Assembly (NCBI RefSeq): GCF_015500095.1
Contig: NZ_CP062983.1
Location: 2,046,001-2,110,000 of the forward strand
Origin: Phototrophicus methaneseepsis
Lineage (GTDB): Bacteria > Chloroflexota > Anaerolineae > Aggregatilineales > Phototrophicaceae
Direction of reading: 5' to 3'
Length of the DNA: 64,000 bases
The position numbers and the translations under genes are program-made. This document shows, piece after piece, positions 9,132 through 16,553 of this stretch. Under the pieces are notes generated by a model. The model ran no database searches, was not told the origin of the DNA, and saw only the letters and a list, made by a program, of their open reading frames with translations. Each line of letters opens with the position of its first letter. Positions within the stretch are counted from its first letter, which is position 1.

Positions 9132-9415
9132 CGGATGAAAAACGCTCGACAACGCGAGATGATCATTACGTCATCCGTATACGGCGACGTCCATTGGCTG
9201 CCTGGATGGGCTGGCTTTTATGGCTGCTGATGTTGGGTATCTTATTGGAATACGCGCTGACGAGCTTTGGAGAGTATGAGCCGCAGGCTGGTATCCTGGC
9301 TGGTGCTTTATTCTGTGGGCTGCTGTTGGCCGGGGCCATTATCGGCTTTGTGCAAACGGCGGAAGGTCGCAGCAAATATCGTGATCTGCCGGGCTATGAA
9401 GAAGACAATGAATGA
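9128..9415 (+). CDS. rdhB: RdhB-like membrane anchor, two-segment form
   Basis: The 95-residue protein has two membrane segments (AAWMGWLLWLLMLGILLEYAL and ILAGALFCGLLLAGAIIGFV) separated by a short outside loop carrying EYEPQAG. The same place in the second small protein (14599-14886) carries ELEPRAA, so the two align over both segments and the Glu-Pro loop. RdhB proteins anchor the exported reductive dehalogenase RdhA to the membrane and are usually of this size with about three segments; this one lacks the first. It overlaps the response regulator by four bases and ends 15 bases before rdhA1. The order B before A is the reverse of the usual rdhAB order. The call depends on context and the shared loop motif. 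Confidence 0.7.
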   Translation: MTDEKRSTTRDDHYVIRIRRRPLAAWMGWLLWLLMLGILLEYALTSFGEYEPQAGILAGALFCGLLLAGAIIGFVQTAEGRSKYRDLPGYEEDNE

Positions 9416-9430
9416 TTATTGGAATGTATC

Positions 9431-10813
9431 ATGAGTGAACAAAACCGACTGAGCCGCCGTGATTTTTTGAAAAACATGGGTATGGCTGGCGTGACGCTTG
9501 GCGTGACAGGTACCGTCGGCCTGACGGCAGCAGGCGAGCAGATGGGGCAGGAGCGAGCAGGGGGCATATCTCGGCGTCCCTGGTGGGTGCGGCAGGTGGA
9601 TGAACCGACGCTTGGCATCAAGTGGGATGCGATACAGCGCTTCGATGCGGAGCAAAACACGCTGCTTGGGATCGGCTTAAAGCATTTTGCAACCCCAGAA
9701 GAAAATGATCGCCTGCAAAAAGCATGGTATGAGAGCGAGAAACGGCATCTTGTCAACAATGAACCTGGTTTTACGCTCAAAGATAGCGCGCTGTTGAATG
9801 CGTTCCACAGCGTACGAGAAGCGATGCCGCGCAGCTTTTTAGGCCCACAGCAAGCGCCGATGCCTCAGGATTATGGTCTGGAACCCTGGCAGGGTACCCC
9901 GGAAGAAAATACGGCCATGGTCAAGGTCGCCATGCAGCAAATGGGTGCTTCCTTGACGGGTATTGTGCATCTAGATGAAAATACGCGTAAGTTGATCTAC
10001 AGCGCAGACCACGATGGTAAAAAGCTGGTGTTCGATGATGTCGAACAGGCTTATGAAGACGATGAAAAGCGCGTCATCCCCAATAAAGCGGAATGGGTCA
10101 TCGTGTACGCGGTGCAGATGTCCGATATTGCTATGAAGCGTGCCCCAACCAAAATCGCCCAGATGACGACCAAAGAGAGCTATCAGCGCGGGCTTGTCGT
10201 CCAGAACAATGCTCAGGAATTTCTGCGCGGGTTAGGCTACCAGGGATTGGGCGAAGCTGTGCTCAATGGCCTGGGGATTGCTCCTGCGTTCGCAGTCTTG
10301 GCAGGGCTAGGTGAGCTTTCACGTTTGAACCGCGTCATCACGCCGGAATATGGGCCGATGGTGCGTATCTTCAAGCTCATTACGGATTTGCCTCTGGTGG
10401 CAGATAAACCCATTGATGCGGGTATTGCACGTTTTTGTCGCTCCTGCAAAAAGTGCGCGGAGGCTTGCCCGCCAAGCGCTCTCAGTTTTGCAACAGAGCC
10501 AGGTTGGGAGCCTGTCGGCGCGTGGAATAATGGGGGGCATCAAGCGTGGTTCGAAGATTCGCTGCGATGCAAGCGCTACTGGTACGAAGAATTGGGCACC
10601 AACTGTGGCATATGCTTTTCGGTGTGTCCTTTTTCTAAGCGCAACAAGAGCTTTATGCACGATCTGATCCGTATGCAGATTTCTCAGGTGCCCTTTTTGG
10701 ATGAGATGACGCGTAACATGGACGATGCCTTCGGTTATGGCATCCAGAAAGACCCGGAGGCGTGGTGGACGCTGGACTTACCCGAATATGGCATCAACAC
10801 GGAAAAAGATTAG
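9431..10813 (+). CDS. rdhA: Reductive dehalogenase-like corrinoid iron-sulfur protein RdhA1
   Basis: The ATG at 9431 (GGAA six bases upstream) is preferred to a TTG at 9419 and gives 460 residues. The N-terminus has a Tat export signal, LSRRDFLKNMG, followed by a hydrophobic stretch. The core has the RdhA blocks AGLGELSRLNR, PEYGPMVR and TDLPL. Two [4Fe-4S] sites follow: Cys336, 339, 342 and 346 (CRSCKKCAEACP), then Cys380 with Cys392, 395 and 399 (CGICFSVCP), separated by the typical W-rich block containing WNNGG. RdhA enzymes remove halogen from organohalides with a cobamide cofactor at the outer face of the membrane. The substrate cannot be predicted. The gene is coupled to rdhB1 and a two-component system. 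Confidence 0.88.
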   Translation: MSEQNRLSRRDFLKNMGMAGVTLGVTGTVGLTAAGEQMGQERAGGISRRPWWVRQVDEPTLGIKWDAIQRFDAEQNTLLGIGLKHFATPEENDRLQKAWYESEKRHLVNNEPGFTLKDSALLNAFHSVREAMPRSFLGPQQAPMPQDYGLEPWQGTPEENTAMVKVAMQQMGASLTGIVHLDENTRKLIYSADHDGKKLVFDDVEQAYEDDEKRVIPNKAEWVIVYAVQMSDIAMKRAPTKIAQMTTKESYQRGLVVQNNAQEFLRGLGYQGLGEAVLNGLGIAPAFAVLAGLGELSRLNRVITPEYGPMVRIFKLITDLPLVADKPIDAGIARFCRSCKKCAEACPPSALSFATEPGWEPVGAWNNGGHQAWFEDSLRCKRYWYEELGTNCGICFSVCPFSKRNKSFMHDLIRMQISQVPFLDEMTRNMDDAFGYGIQKDPEAWWTLDLPEYGINTEKD

Positions 10814-10840
10814 CTTCTTGATGACTCTCTGACACGCTAC

Positions 10841-10870
10841 ACATCGCCTTCCGTTATGGTAAGGCGATGT
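10841..10870 (+). terminator. Hairpin, probable terminator of the first rdh module
   Basis: ACATCGCCTT and AAGGCGATGT form a perfect 10-bp stem with a 10-base loop, 28 bases after the rdhA1 stop. The downstream tract is only weakly T-rich (GATGTTGTAATTT), so termination may be imperfect. The remaining bases to 11061 show nothing definite. Confidence 0.6.
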
Positions 10871-11061
10871 GATGTTGTAATTTCCTCTATACGCCCGCCT
10901 CACGATCAAAAATCACGCCAAATATAACGAGAGTGAACCAGTTTCAGTCTCTATATGAGGCGACGAAGTTCGACATCGCTCTTACTGTGTCATCGAAATG
11001 CCCGGTGTCATGTAAAATAGAGCTTGCTGGAACATAAGATGCAGTGCAAGGCGGCCTGAAT

Positions 11062-11739
11062 ATGGATTTCGTCTTTGACGGCAGACTCTCAGATTCATCA
11101 CTTGTCGATTTTATCTGGAGCACCCAAAGTAATGGGGGTGGCTCCTTCATGTCCTCTGCATCCAGCAATATGGAAATGGTTTTTACGCGGCAAAAGGGGT
11201 TCGTTACTGTGTCGTTGCGCGGGCCAGAGACCAGGGCGACTTTGGCTCCTGTTCCTGAAGATGCGGCGTTCCTGGGAATTGTCTTCAAATTGGGGACTTT
11301 TATGCCGCATGTACCAGCAAAGCATCTGGTTGATGGGGGCATTCATCTGCCAGAACCCACAAACCAATCGTTCTATCTACAAGGCTCAGCGTGGCAACTC
11401 CCGGATTTCAACAATGCGGATGTCTTCGTGGAAAGGCTCATTCATCAGGGCATATTATCCTATGAACCGCTCATTGAAGTCGCACTGCGAGGCCAACAAC
11501 CGCTCCTCTCAGCCCGTTCTATACAACGTCGCTTTCGCCAGGTTACAGGCGTGACCCAGGGAAAGCTCTATCAAATTAGGCGTGCTCAGTATGCGTTAGA
11601 GCTGCTCCAACAGGACGTTTCTATTTTGGATACAGTTGAAAAAGCCGGTTATTATGATCAAGCGCACCTGACCCGGTCTTTAAAACATTTTGCAGGCCAG
11701 ACGCCAGCGCACGTCACGAATACGATTCAATATGAATAA
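11062..11739 (+). CDS. AraC-family transcriptional regulator
   Basis: The product is 225 residues from the ATG at 11062, or 231 from a GTG at 11044; neither has a strong Shine-Dalgarno. The C-terminal third has the double helix-turn-helix of AraC/XylS regulators: LSARSIQRRFRQVTGVTQG and then ILDTVEKAGYYDQAHLTRSL, ending with KHFAGQTPAHV. The N-terminal domain resembles the DUF6597 type of small-ligand sensing module found in such proteins, with no known ligand. It sits between the two rdh modules on the same strand, so regulation of either is possible, but it may equally control the adjacent RibD-like reductase gene. Confidence 0.8.
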   Translation: MDFVFDGRLSDSSLVDFIWSTQSNGGGSFMSSASSNMEMVFTRQKGFVTVSLRGPETRATLAPVPEDAAFLGIVFKLGTFMPHVPAKHLVDGGIHLPEPTNQSFYLQGSAWQLPDFNNADVFVERLIHQGILSYEPLIEVALRGQQPLLSARSIQRRFRQVTGVTQGKLYQIRRAQYALELLQQDVSILDTVEKAGYYDQAHLTRSLKHFAGQTPAHVTNTIQYE

Positions 11740-11829
11740 ATGTCGTTTTTGTACAATATTCCCCACGGCAGTTCGTTTATGCTGAGGCTATCAACCCGCC
11801 CAAGTAAATAAAGGTATTAGGAGAGCGTT

Positions 11830-12375
11830 ATGGTGAGAAAGCTCGTTGTAACTGAATTTTTGTCCCTTGATGGCGTTATGGATGCGCCTGCATGGACGGC
11901 CCCTTATTGGAATGATGAAATTGCGAATTTCAAAGGGGAAGAATCGTTATCCAGCGATGCTCTGCTCTTGGGCCGCATCACATACGAGGGATTTGCACAA
12001 GCCTGGCCGGACAGCGAAGATGAAGGAGCGGAATATTTTAACGGTGTACGTAAGTATGTGGTATCAACGACGCTGGATCACGCCGAATGGAATAATTCTG
12101 TCCTGATTAAAGACAATATCGTGGAAGAAATTGCCAAGCTTAAGCAGCAGGAAGGTCAGAACATCATTGTGCACGGTAGTGGCGCGCTCGTGCAAACGCT
12201 CATGGAGCATGATCTGGTAGATGTTTACAGGTTGCTCGTTTACCCTGTTGTTGTGGGCCAGGGCAAGCGCTTGTTCAAAGATGGCGCACAGGCCCGGCTT
12301 AACTTAGTGGAATCCAGGTCATTTGGGACGGGTGTCACGGCCCTTGTTTACGAACCTGTCCGTGATGAATCCTGA
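11830..12375 (+). CDS. RibD C-terminal/DHFR-like reductase
   Basis: A good AGGAGAG precedes the ATG. The 181-residue protein has the DHFR/RibD-C fold signatures: KLVVTEFLSLDGVMDAP at the N-terminus, LLLGRITYEGFA, the nucleotide-binding HGSGALVQTLMEHDLVD and the late PVVVGQGKRLF. Free-standing members of this family are NADPH-dependent reductases of unknown substrate, related to the deaminase-reductase RibD but lacking the deaminase. The neighbours give no pathway. It is probably expressed alone or with the AraC gene, and is followed by a hairpin at 12409-12432. Confidence 0.85.
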   Translation: MVRKLVVTEFLSLDGVMDAPAWTAPYWNDEIANFKGEESLSSDALLLGRITYEGFAQAWPDSEDEGAEYFNGVRKYVVSTTLDHAEWNNSVLIKDNIVEEIAKLKQQEGQNIIVHGSGALVQTLMEHDLVDVYRLLVYPVVVGQGKRLFKDGAQARLNLVESRSFGTGVTALVYEPVRDES

Positions 12376-12408
12376 GTTGGCTGGCTGCACAAATAGGTGT
12401 CTTTTTTG

Positions 12409-12432
12409 TAGGGTGCTCAACCGAGTGCCCTA
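12409..12432 (+). terminator. Weak hairpin after the RibD-like gene
   Basis: TAGGGTGCTC pairs with GAGTGCCCTA through two G-T wobbles around an AACC loop. The T tract CTTTTTTG lies before rather than after the stem, so on the plus strand it is an imperfect terminator. Confidence 0.4.
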
Positions 12433-12617
12433 TCATCAAAATGCCACTTATAACGCGATATTACCTGTAAAAATAGCCTGATTTCCCTCATTTGATGGAT
12501 ATTTGTAGGGAATTTCCCCACAAACCTCTCGCAAAATTAAGCGTTTTCCCGACACAGCATCTGAACGCTCCCGACAGACAAAGTAGCCCCCAAAAGCCAT
12601 ACTATAGGCACAAACGA

Positions 12618-12735
12618 TTCATACTCATTTGCAGCAGGGGAAAACCGGTGAGACGCCGGTACTGGGCCGCAACTGTGACAGAGGGTGAAGCCATGAGCGA
12701 TCACCTTGTGAAGTCAGGTTACCCTGTAAAATGAA
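12618..12735 (+). promoter_or_regulatory. Cobalamin riboswitch upstream of the second rdh operon
   Basis: The core blocks of the cobalamin aptamer are visible in order: GGGGAAAACCGGTG, GCCGGTACTGG, CCGCAACTGTGA and the B12 box AAGTCAGGTTACCCTG. The closing helix can be drawn as TTCAT (12618-12622) with ATGAA (12731-12735), supported by CAGGG with CCCTG inside it, and GGTGA pairs with TCACC in the peripheral arm. An intrinsic terminator follows at 12759-12794. The arrangement indicates control of transcription into the FmdB-rdhA2-rdhB2-rdhC-apbE unit by a corrinoid. Confidence 0.88.
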
Positions 12736-12758
12736 CCGCTTTTCTCACGAGCCTTGAG

Positions 12759-12794
12759 AACCGGACGATCTCAGTAGATCGCCGGTTTTTTTGT
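12759..12794 (+). terminator. Terminator serving as riboswitch expression platform
   Basis: AACCGGACGATCT and AGATCGCCGGTT pair with a single bulged A around a CAGT loop, followed by TTTTTTTG. It stands between the aptamer and the zinc-ribbon gene at 12834, with no gene before it, so it fits a regulated leader terminator. Confidence 0.88.
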
Positions 12795-12833
12795 TTTAAC
12801 GATCTGGACGTTGACCGAGAGGAAGGACCCAAC

Positions 12834-13079
12834 ATGCCACTTTATATGTATCGTTGCCAGGCATGCCAGACTCACTTTGAAGTTCGCAAGCCGATGGCTG
12901 AAGTTGATACTGACGCTGAATGCCCGGAATGTCACTCGTTGGAGACACGCCGCCTCATCAGTACGGTCGCTGTATTTTCCTCAAGCAGTAATGGGCAGCC
13001 ACGCGCACTTGCTGGGGCTTCTCCCTGTTCTGCTTGCAGCGCGGCTGGTCCCGCATGTGCAAGTTGTCATCCGCGTTAA
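12834..13079 (+). CDS. FmdB-type zinc-ribbon protein
   Basis: A strong AGGAAGGA precedes the ATG. The 81-residue protein begins MPLYMYRCQACQTHFE and has a CxxC...CxxC zinc ribbon (YRCQACQ and AECPECH), the hallmark of the FmdB putative regulatory family. A second cysteine cluster, CSACSAAGPACASC, lies at the C-terminus and could hold another metal. It is the first gene after the riboswitch and lies 103 bases before rdhA2. In other bacteria such small proteins accompany metal- and sulfur-cofactor enzymes, but their role is not established. A function in maturation or regulation of the iron-sulfur corrinoid enzyme downstream is only an inference. Confidence 0.8.
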   Translation: MPLYMYRCQACQTHFEVRKPMAEVDTDAECPECHSLETRRLISTVAVFSSSSNGQPRALAGASPCSACSAAGPACASCHPR

Positions 13080-13182
13080 CCAAGCATGGCCCGCGTGGAT
13101 GACCCGAAACACAAACAACCCGTTTTTGCAATAAACCGCCAGATGAGTATGCGGTGAATGCGTAATTTAAGGAGACGTTTTT

Positions 13183-14565
13183 ATGCCATCAAGTTTAAAT
13201 AGGCGCGAGTTTTTGAAGGATATGGGCTTATTGGGGATAGGCGCGGGTGCTGCGGCACTTGGCCCGATAGAAGCACTTGGCGAGAGCTGGAGCGATAAAG
13301 CTGGCATCGCAGAGCGCCCCTTCTGGGTTCATGACGTCGATAAACCGACTGCTGAGATTGACTGGGAAGCAATCTATCGCTTTGATGAGCGCAACACGGT
13401 TCGCCGTGGTTGGAGCAAGTACCTCGATGAGGAAACCTTCAACAAGCTCAATTCACAACGCAACACCATTTCTTATGAATTCAGCAAACAGGGCAAACCG
13501 GGCTATTCCATCCGTGATATCGCCCTGTATCAGGCCAGTGGTATCGGCGCGACACAATCCTTCATTGGCCCCACAAACACCACCACGCCGGAAGAAGGCG
13601 GCGTTCCTCGCTGGGAAGGTACCCCAGAAGAGAACTCCGAGATGATTCGCGCTGCGCTGCGCTCCTTTGGTGCGGCAACTGTCGGCTTTTTGGAGCTGGA
13701 TGAAAACACTGAAAAGCTGATTTATTCCACAGACCCGGATGGCAAAGAGATTGTCATCAGTGAAGATCAGGATGTCCCGGAAGAGACGGAAACACAACGT
13801 ATCATCCCCAAGAAGGCCCGTTGGGTCATCACCTGGACGATCCAGATGTCACAGGAGGGCATGACGCGCTGCCCGACCCCGCTTGGCGCAGCCACGACCT
13901 CTATGGCTTATGCGCGTAACCGTGCTGTCCAGAGCCGCCTACAGGGCTTCCTGCGCGCTATTGGTTACTATGGCCTTGGCGAAGCAGAAACAAACGCCCT
14001 GGGTATCGCACCTGCGTTTGGCGTATTGGCTGGCCTGGGTGAAATGTCTCGCCTGAACCGCATGATTTCGCCGGAATATGGCCCGATGGTGCGCGTCTTT
14101 AAGATGATCACCAACCTGCCAGTTGCACCGACCACACCCATTGATGCTGGCATCATGAACTTCTGCAAGTCTTGTAAAACCTGCGCGACCTACTGCCCCT
14201 CTGGCTCACTGAGCACTGCCAGTGAACCGTCATACGAAACCCAGGGCGGCTGGAACCGCGGTGGTGTCAAGACTTGGTACGAAAACGCGCTCTCCTGCCG
14301 TAACTACTGGGCGGAAGTCGGCACGAACTGCGGTATCTGCTTCGCGGTTTGCCCATTCTCGGTCAAGGACCGTGCCTTTATCCATCAGATGGTGAAGGGT
14401 GTTGTCGGCACGACGACGATCTTCAATAGCTCGCTGGCAGATATGAGCCGTCGAGTTTATAGCCCCGGTAAGATGGACGAGCCTCAGAAAGATACTGAGG
14501 AATGGTGGAAACTGGATTACGCCGAGTACGGCTTTGATTCAACTCATGGGCATGCAGACGCTTAA
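13183..14565 (+). CDS. rdhA: Reductive dehalogenase-like corrinoid iron-sulfur protein RdhA2
   Basis: AAGGAGA precedes the ATG. The 460-residue protein has a Tat signal (LNRREFLKDMG) and the same blocks as RdhA1: AGLGEMSRLNR, PEYGPMVR and two ferredoxin-type sites, Cys328, 331, 334 and 338 (CKSCKTCATYCP), then Cys372 with Cys383, 386 and 390 (CGICFAVCPFS). It is the same length as RdhA1 and clearly a paralogue. It is expected to be exported folded, hold a cobamide, and sit on the outer membrane face through RdhB2. The downstream genes supply an electron-donating flavoprotein and its flavin transferase. Control is by a cobalamin riboswitch rather than the two-component system. The substrate is unknown, and some RdhA homologues are not dehalogenases. 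Confidence 0.9.
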   Translation: MPSSLNRREFLKDMGLLGIGAGAAALGPIEALGESWSDKAGIAERPFWVHDVDKPTAEIDWEAIYRFDERNTVRRGWSKYLDEETFNKLNSQRNTISYEFSKQGKPGYSIRDIALYQASGIGATQSFIGPTNTTTPEEGGVPRWEGTPEENSEMIRAALRSFGAATVGFLELDENTEKLIYSTDPDGKEIVISEDQDVPEETETQRIIPKKARWVITWTIQMSQEGMTRCPTPLGAATTSMAYARNRAVQSRLQGFLRAIGYYGLGEAETNALGIAPAFGVLAGLGEMSRLNRMISPEYGPMVRVFKMITNLPVAPTTPIDAGIMNFCKSCKTCATYCPSGSLSTASEPSYETQGGWNRGGVKTWYENALSCRNYWAEVGTNCGICFAVCPFSVKDRAFIHQMVKGVVGTTTIFNSSLADMSRRVYSPGKMDEPQKDTEEWWKLDYAEYGFDSTHGHADA

Positions 14566-14598
14566 GCGTGCCAATAGATACGGAAAGGACATAATCCA

Positions 14599-14886
14599 AT
14601 GTTATTCTGGTTGATTTTAGGATGTTTACTCGGTGCTGGTGCGCTCTTCTTACAGAGTCGCTCAGATATCAAGCTGGCATGGTTTGACTGGTTATTGCTG
14701 GCCCTCGCCGTTGTGTTTTATGTGCTGGCGATCTCCAACTACAGTGATTCCATGTCTGAACTGGAGCCGCGTGCTGCCCTGTTCCTGCTGGCATCCTTTG
14801 GGCTGCCCGGCATTATCTTGACAGTGATTGTAGCTATCCGGGCATGGCGTAATCGCCAGCCTGTTGTCGCCGAGGTTGCTTCGTAG
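14599..14886 (+). CDS. rdhB: RdhB-like membrane anchor
   Basis: The 95-residue protein has three membrane segments: FWLILGCLLGAGALFL, WLLLALAVVFYVLAI and LFLLASFGLPGIILTVIVAI. The loop before the third carries ELEPRAA, matching the Glu-Pro loop of the small protein at 9128-9415 and of known RdhB anchors. It begins 33 bases after rdhA2, the usual rdhAB order. The predicted role is to hold RdhA2 on the periplasmic face and pass electrons or orient it towards the quinone pool. Confidence 0.82.
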   Translation: MLFWLILGCLLGAGALFLQSRSDIKLAWFDWLLLALAVVFYVLAISNYSDSMSELEPRAALFLLASFGLPGIILTVIVAIRAWRNRQPVVAEVAS

Positions 14887-14977
14887 TCACATGATGTCCG
14901 TCATATGACTTGTTCCGGCAGGGTGCAGTCCATGAGCCCCTGCCGGAAGTCATCGTTCTCAAAGCAGGATTCAAGGT

Positions 14978-16228
14978 ATGGCCAACTTAACAGCCCGCCA
15001 GTCCATCCAACAACAACGCGACCGTCAGCGCCGCCAGAAGAATATCGTCACAATTGTCGCTTTCTTGATTCTGGTCGGAGCCTGGATATTTGGCCGTCTC
15101 AATTCTGGCAGTGATGTAACCCCTTTTATACAGGATGTCCTACCGCAAGCGGAGCGCATCGAGCAAGGTAGCCAAGGGCTTTTTACAGGCTATGCAACAC
15201 AAAATGGCACCGAACAGGTCGTTGGTTATGCCATGACGGGTACCGCAACAGGGTATGGTGGCCCCATGCTCTTGTTAGTGGGTACGGATGTTGATGGCAA
15301 TATCATAGGTACCTCGATCATTGAACATGGCGAAACACCGAATTTCTTCGGCCAGCTAGATCGCCAAGATTATTATGATCAATTCTTTGGGGCAAACTAC
15401 AGCGACGCACTCTATCTTGGCGAAGACATCGACGGTGTGAGTGGTGCAACGCTCTCTTCAGAAGCTGTCGCACAGAGCATCCGTCAGGCTGTACGGGGGA
15501 TTGCTTCTGCTGCGATTGATGGTGCACAGGTACCACCAGACCAGCGCCCGGTGAAGTTTGGCGCGCCAGAAGTGGCCCTCATCGCGCTCTTCGTCGTTAG
15601 CTTCTTCTTGCATCGCCTCAAGCGCCAGCCGACCCTCAAAAAGTATGGGCGTTGGCTGATCTTACTGAGCGGGTTGTTCATCCTGGGCTTTGTCTTCAAT
15701 AAGCCCTTTACGCTCTCGAATGTCATTACGCTGCTATCAGGCTACTGGCCGGATTGGCACACCAATCTGTATTGGTATTTGCTGGTGGGCGGCATCATCC
15801 TTGTGACTTCTATTCAGGGTAAAAATCCATATTGCTCATGGTTTTGCCCATTTGGTGCTGCTCAGGAAGTGCTCGGTTCGATCAGCGGTGCCAAGCCTTA
15901 TCAACCACGCCAGCTTTATAGCAAACTGCGTTGGGTTCAGCGGGCGTTGTCCTTTACGGCGATTGTGCTGGGGTTGGCGATGCGCCAACCAGGTGCAGCG
16001 AGCTACGAGCCATTTGGCACGCTCTTCAACCTGCAAGGTTCATGGCCGCAGTGGGTGATGTTGGTGATGGTCTTGCTTGGGTCGCTGGTTATCTACCGGC
16101 CATTCTGCAACTATCTCTGCCCACTCGATCCTGTTGTTGACTATATCGGTGAAATTCGCCGTTGGGTAAAAAACGTATGGCGTCAAAAAAACAAGACAAA
16201 CGTTTCGATATCAAGCAAGCCTTCTTAA
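14978..16228 (+). CDS. NosR/PceC-type flavinylated electron-transfer protein (RdhC-like)
   Basis: The 416-residue protein has an N-terminal anchor (VTIVAFLILVGAWIFG), an exported FMN-binding domain with the flavinylation motif DGVSGATLSS (acceptor Thr158), then several membrane segments and two cytoplasmic cysteine motifs, CSWFCPFGA and CNYLCPLDP, typical of the NosR/NapH/PceC group. Such proteins pass electrons from the quinol pool across the membrane to an exported enzyme through covalently bound FMN. An apbE gene, whose product attaches FMN to exactly this motif, lies two genes downstream. Each cysteine motif shows only two cysteines rather than four, so the number of iron-sulfur clusters is uncertain. 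Position right after rdhAB makes it the probable donor for RdhA2. Confidence 0.88.
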   Translation: MANLTARQSIQQQRDRQRRQKNIVTIVAFLILVGAWIFGRLNSGSDVTPFIQDVLPQAERIEQGSQGLFTGYATQNGTEQVVGYAMTGTATGYGGPMLLLVGTDVDGNIIGTSIIEHGETPNFFGQLDRQDYYDQFFGANYSDALYLGEDIDGVSGATLSSEAVAQSIRQAVRGIASAAIDGAQVPPDQRPVKFGAPEVALIALFVVSFFLHRLKRQPTLKKYGRWLILLSGLFILGFVFNKPFTLSNVITLLSGYWPDWHTNLYWYLLVGGIILVTSIQGKNPYCSWFCPFGAAQEVLGSISGAKPYQPRQLYSKLRWVQRALSFTAIVLGLAMRQPGAASYEPFGTLFNLQGSWPQWVMLVMVLLGSLVIYRPFCNYLCPLDPVVDYIGEIRRWVKNVWRQKNKTNVSISSKPS

Positions 16229-16527
16229 TCGCCTATCTGGGCCTTGGCGTGTTGATGGTTGCAGCGACGCTTGCGCTGGCTTTTACGGATAATCCGGTTG
16301 CTACAATCCAGCCAACCCTGACATCCGTACCGACCCTACCGCCGATGGTCCTGACACAGCAAGCGGAGGGCTACCAGCCTTATGATGAACAAGCGGATGT
16401 CACGGTTGAAGGCTCTGTTGAAGGGACCGTCGTGCCAACAGAAGCGACTGTTCAAGTGACTACTGAAGATCATGACGATGTGAACATCGAAACACCAACC
16501 GAACCAGAGGCAACAGAACGCTCATAG
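16177..16527 (+). CDS. Small single-span membrane protein with acidic T/E-rich tail
   Basis: I use the ATG at 16177 (116 residues); a TTG lies at 16162. The gene overlaps the end of the NosR-like gene by 52 bases in another frame. The product has a basic start (MASKKQDKRFD), one membrane segment (AFLIAYLGLGVLMVAATLALAF) and an exported tail rich in Thr, Val, Glu and Pro that contains no cysteine or recognisable domain. It lies 26 bases before apbE. I do not recognise the family. Its conserved position inside an rdh electron-transfer operon would suggest an accessory subunit or linker, but that is inference. Confidence 0.65.
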   Translation: MASKKQDKRFDIKQAFLIAYLGLGVLMVAATLALAFTDNPVATIQPTLTSVPTLPPMVLTQQAEGYQPYDEQADVTVEGSVEGTVVPTEATVQVTTEDHDDVNIETPTEPEATERS

Positions 16528-16553
16528 CGGATAGCGTTTAGAGTGAAAACAGT

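Noticed and set aside
12492-12734. 80-codon frame over the first riboswitch
   Set aside because: It covers the aptamer core, whose RNA pattern explains the sequence; no ribosome site precedes it.
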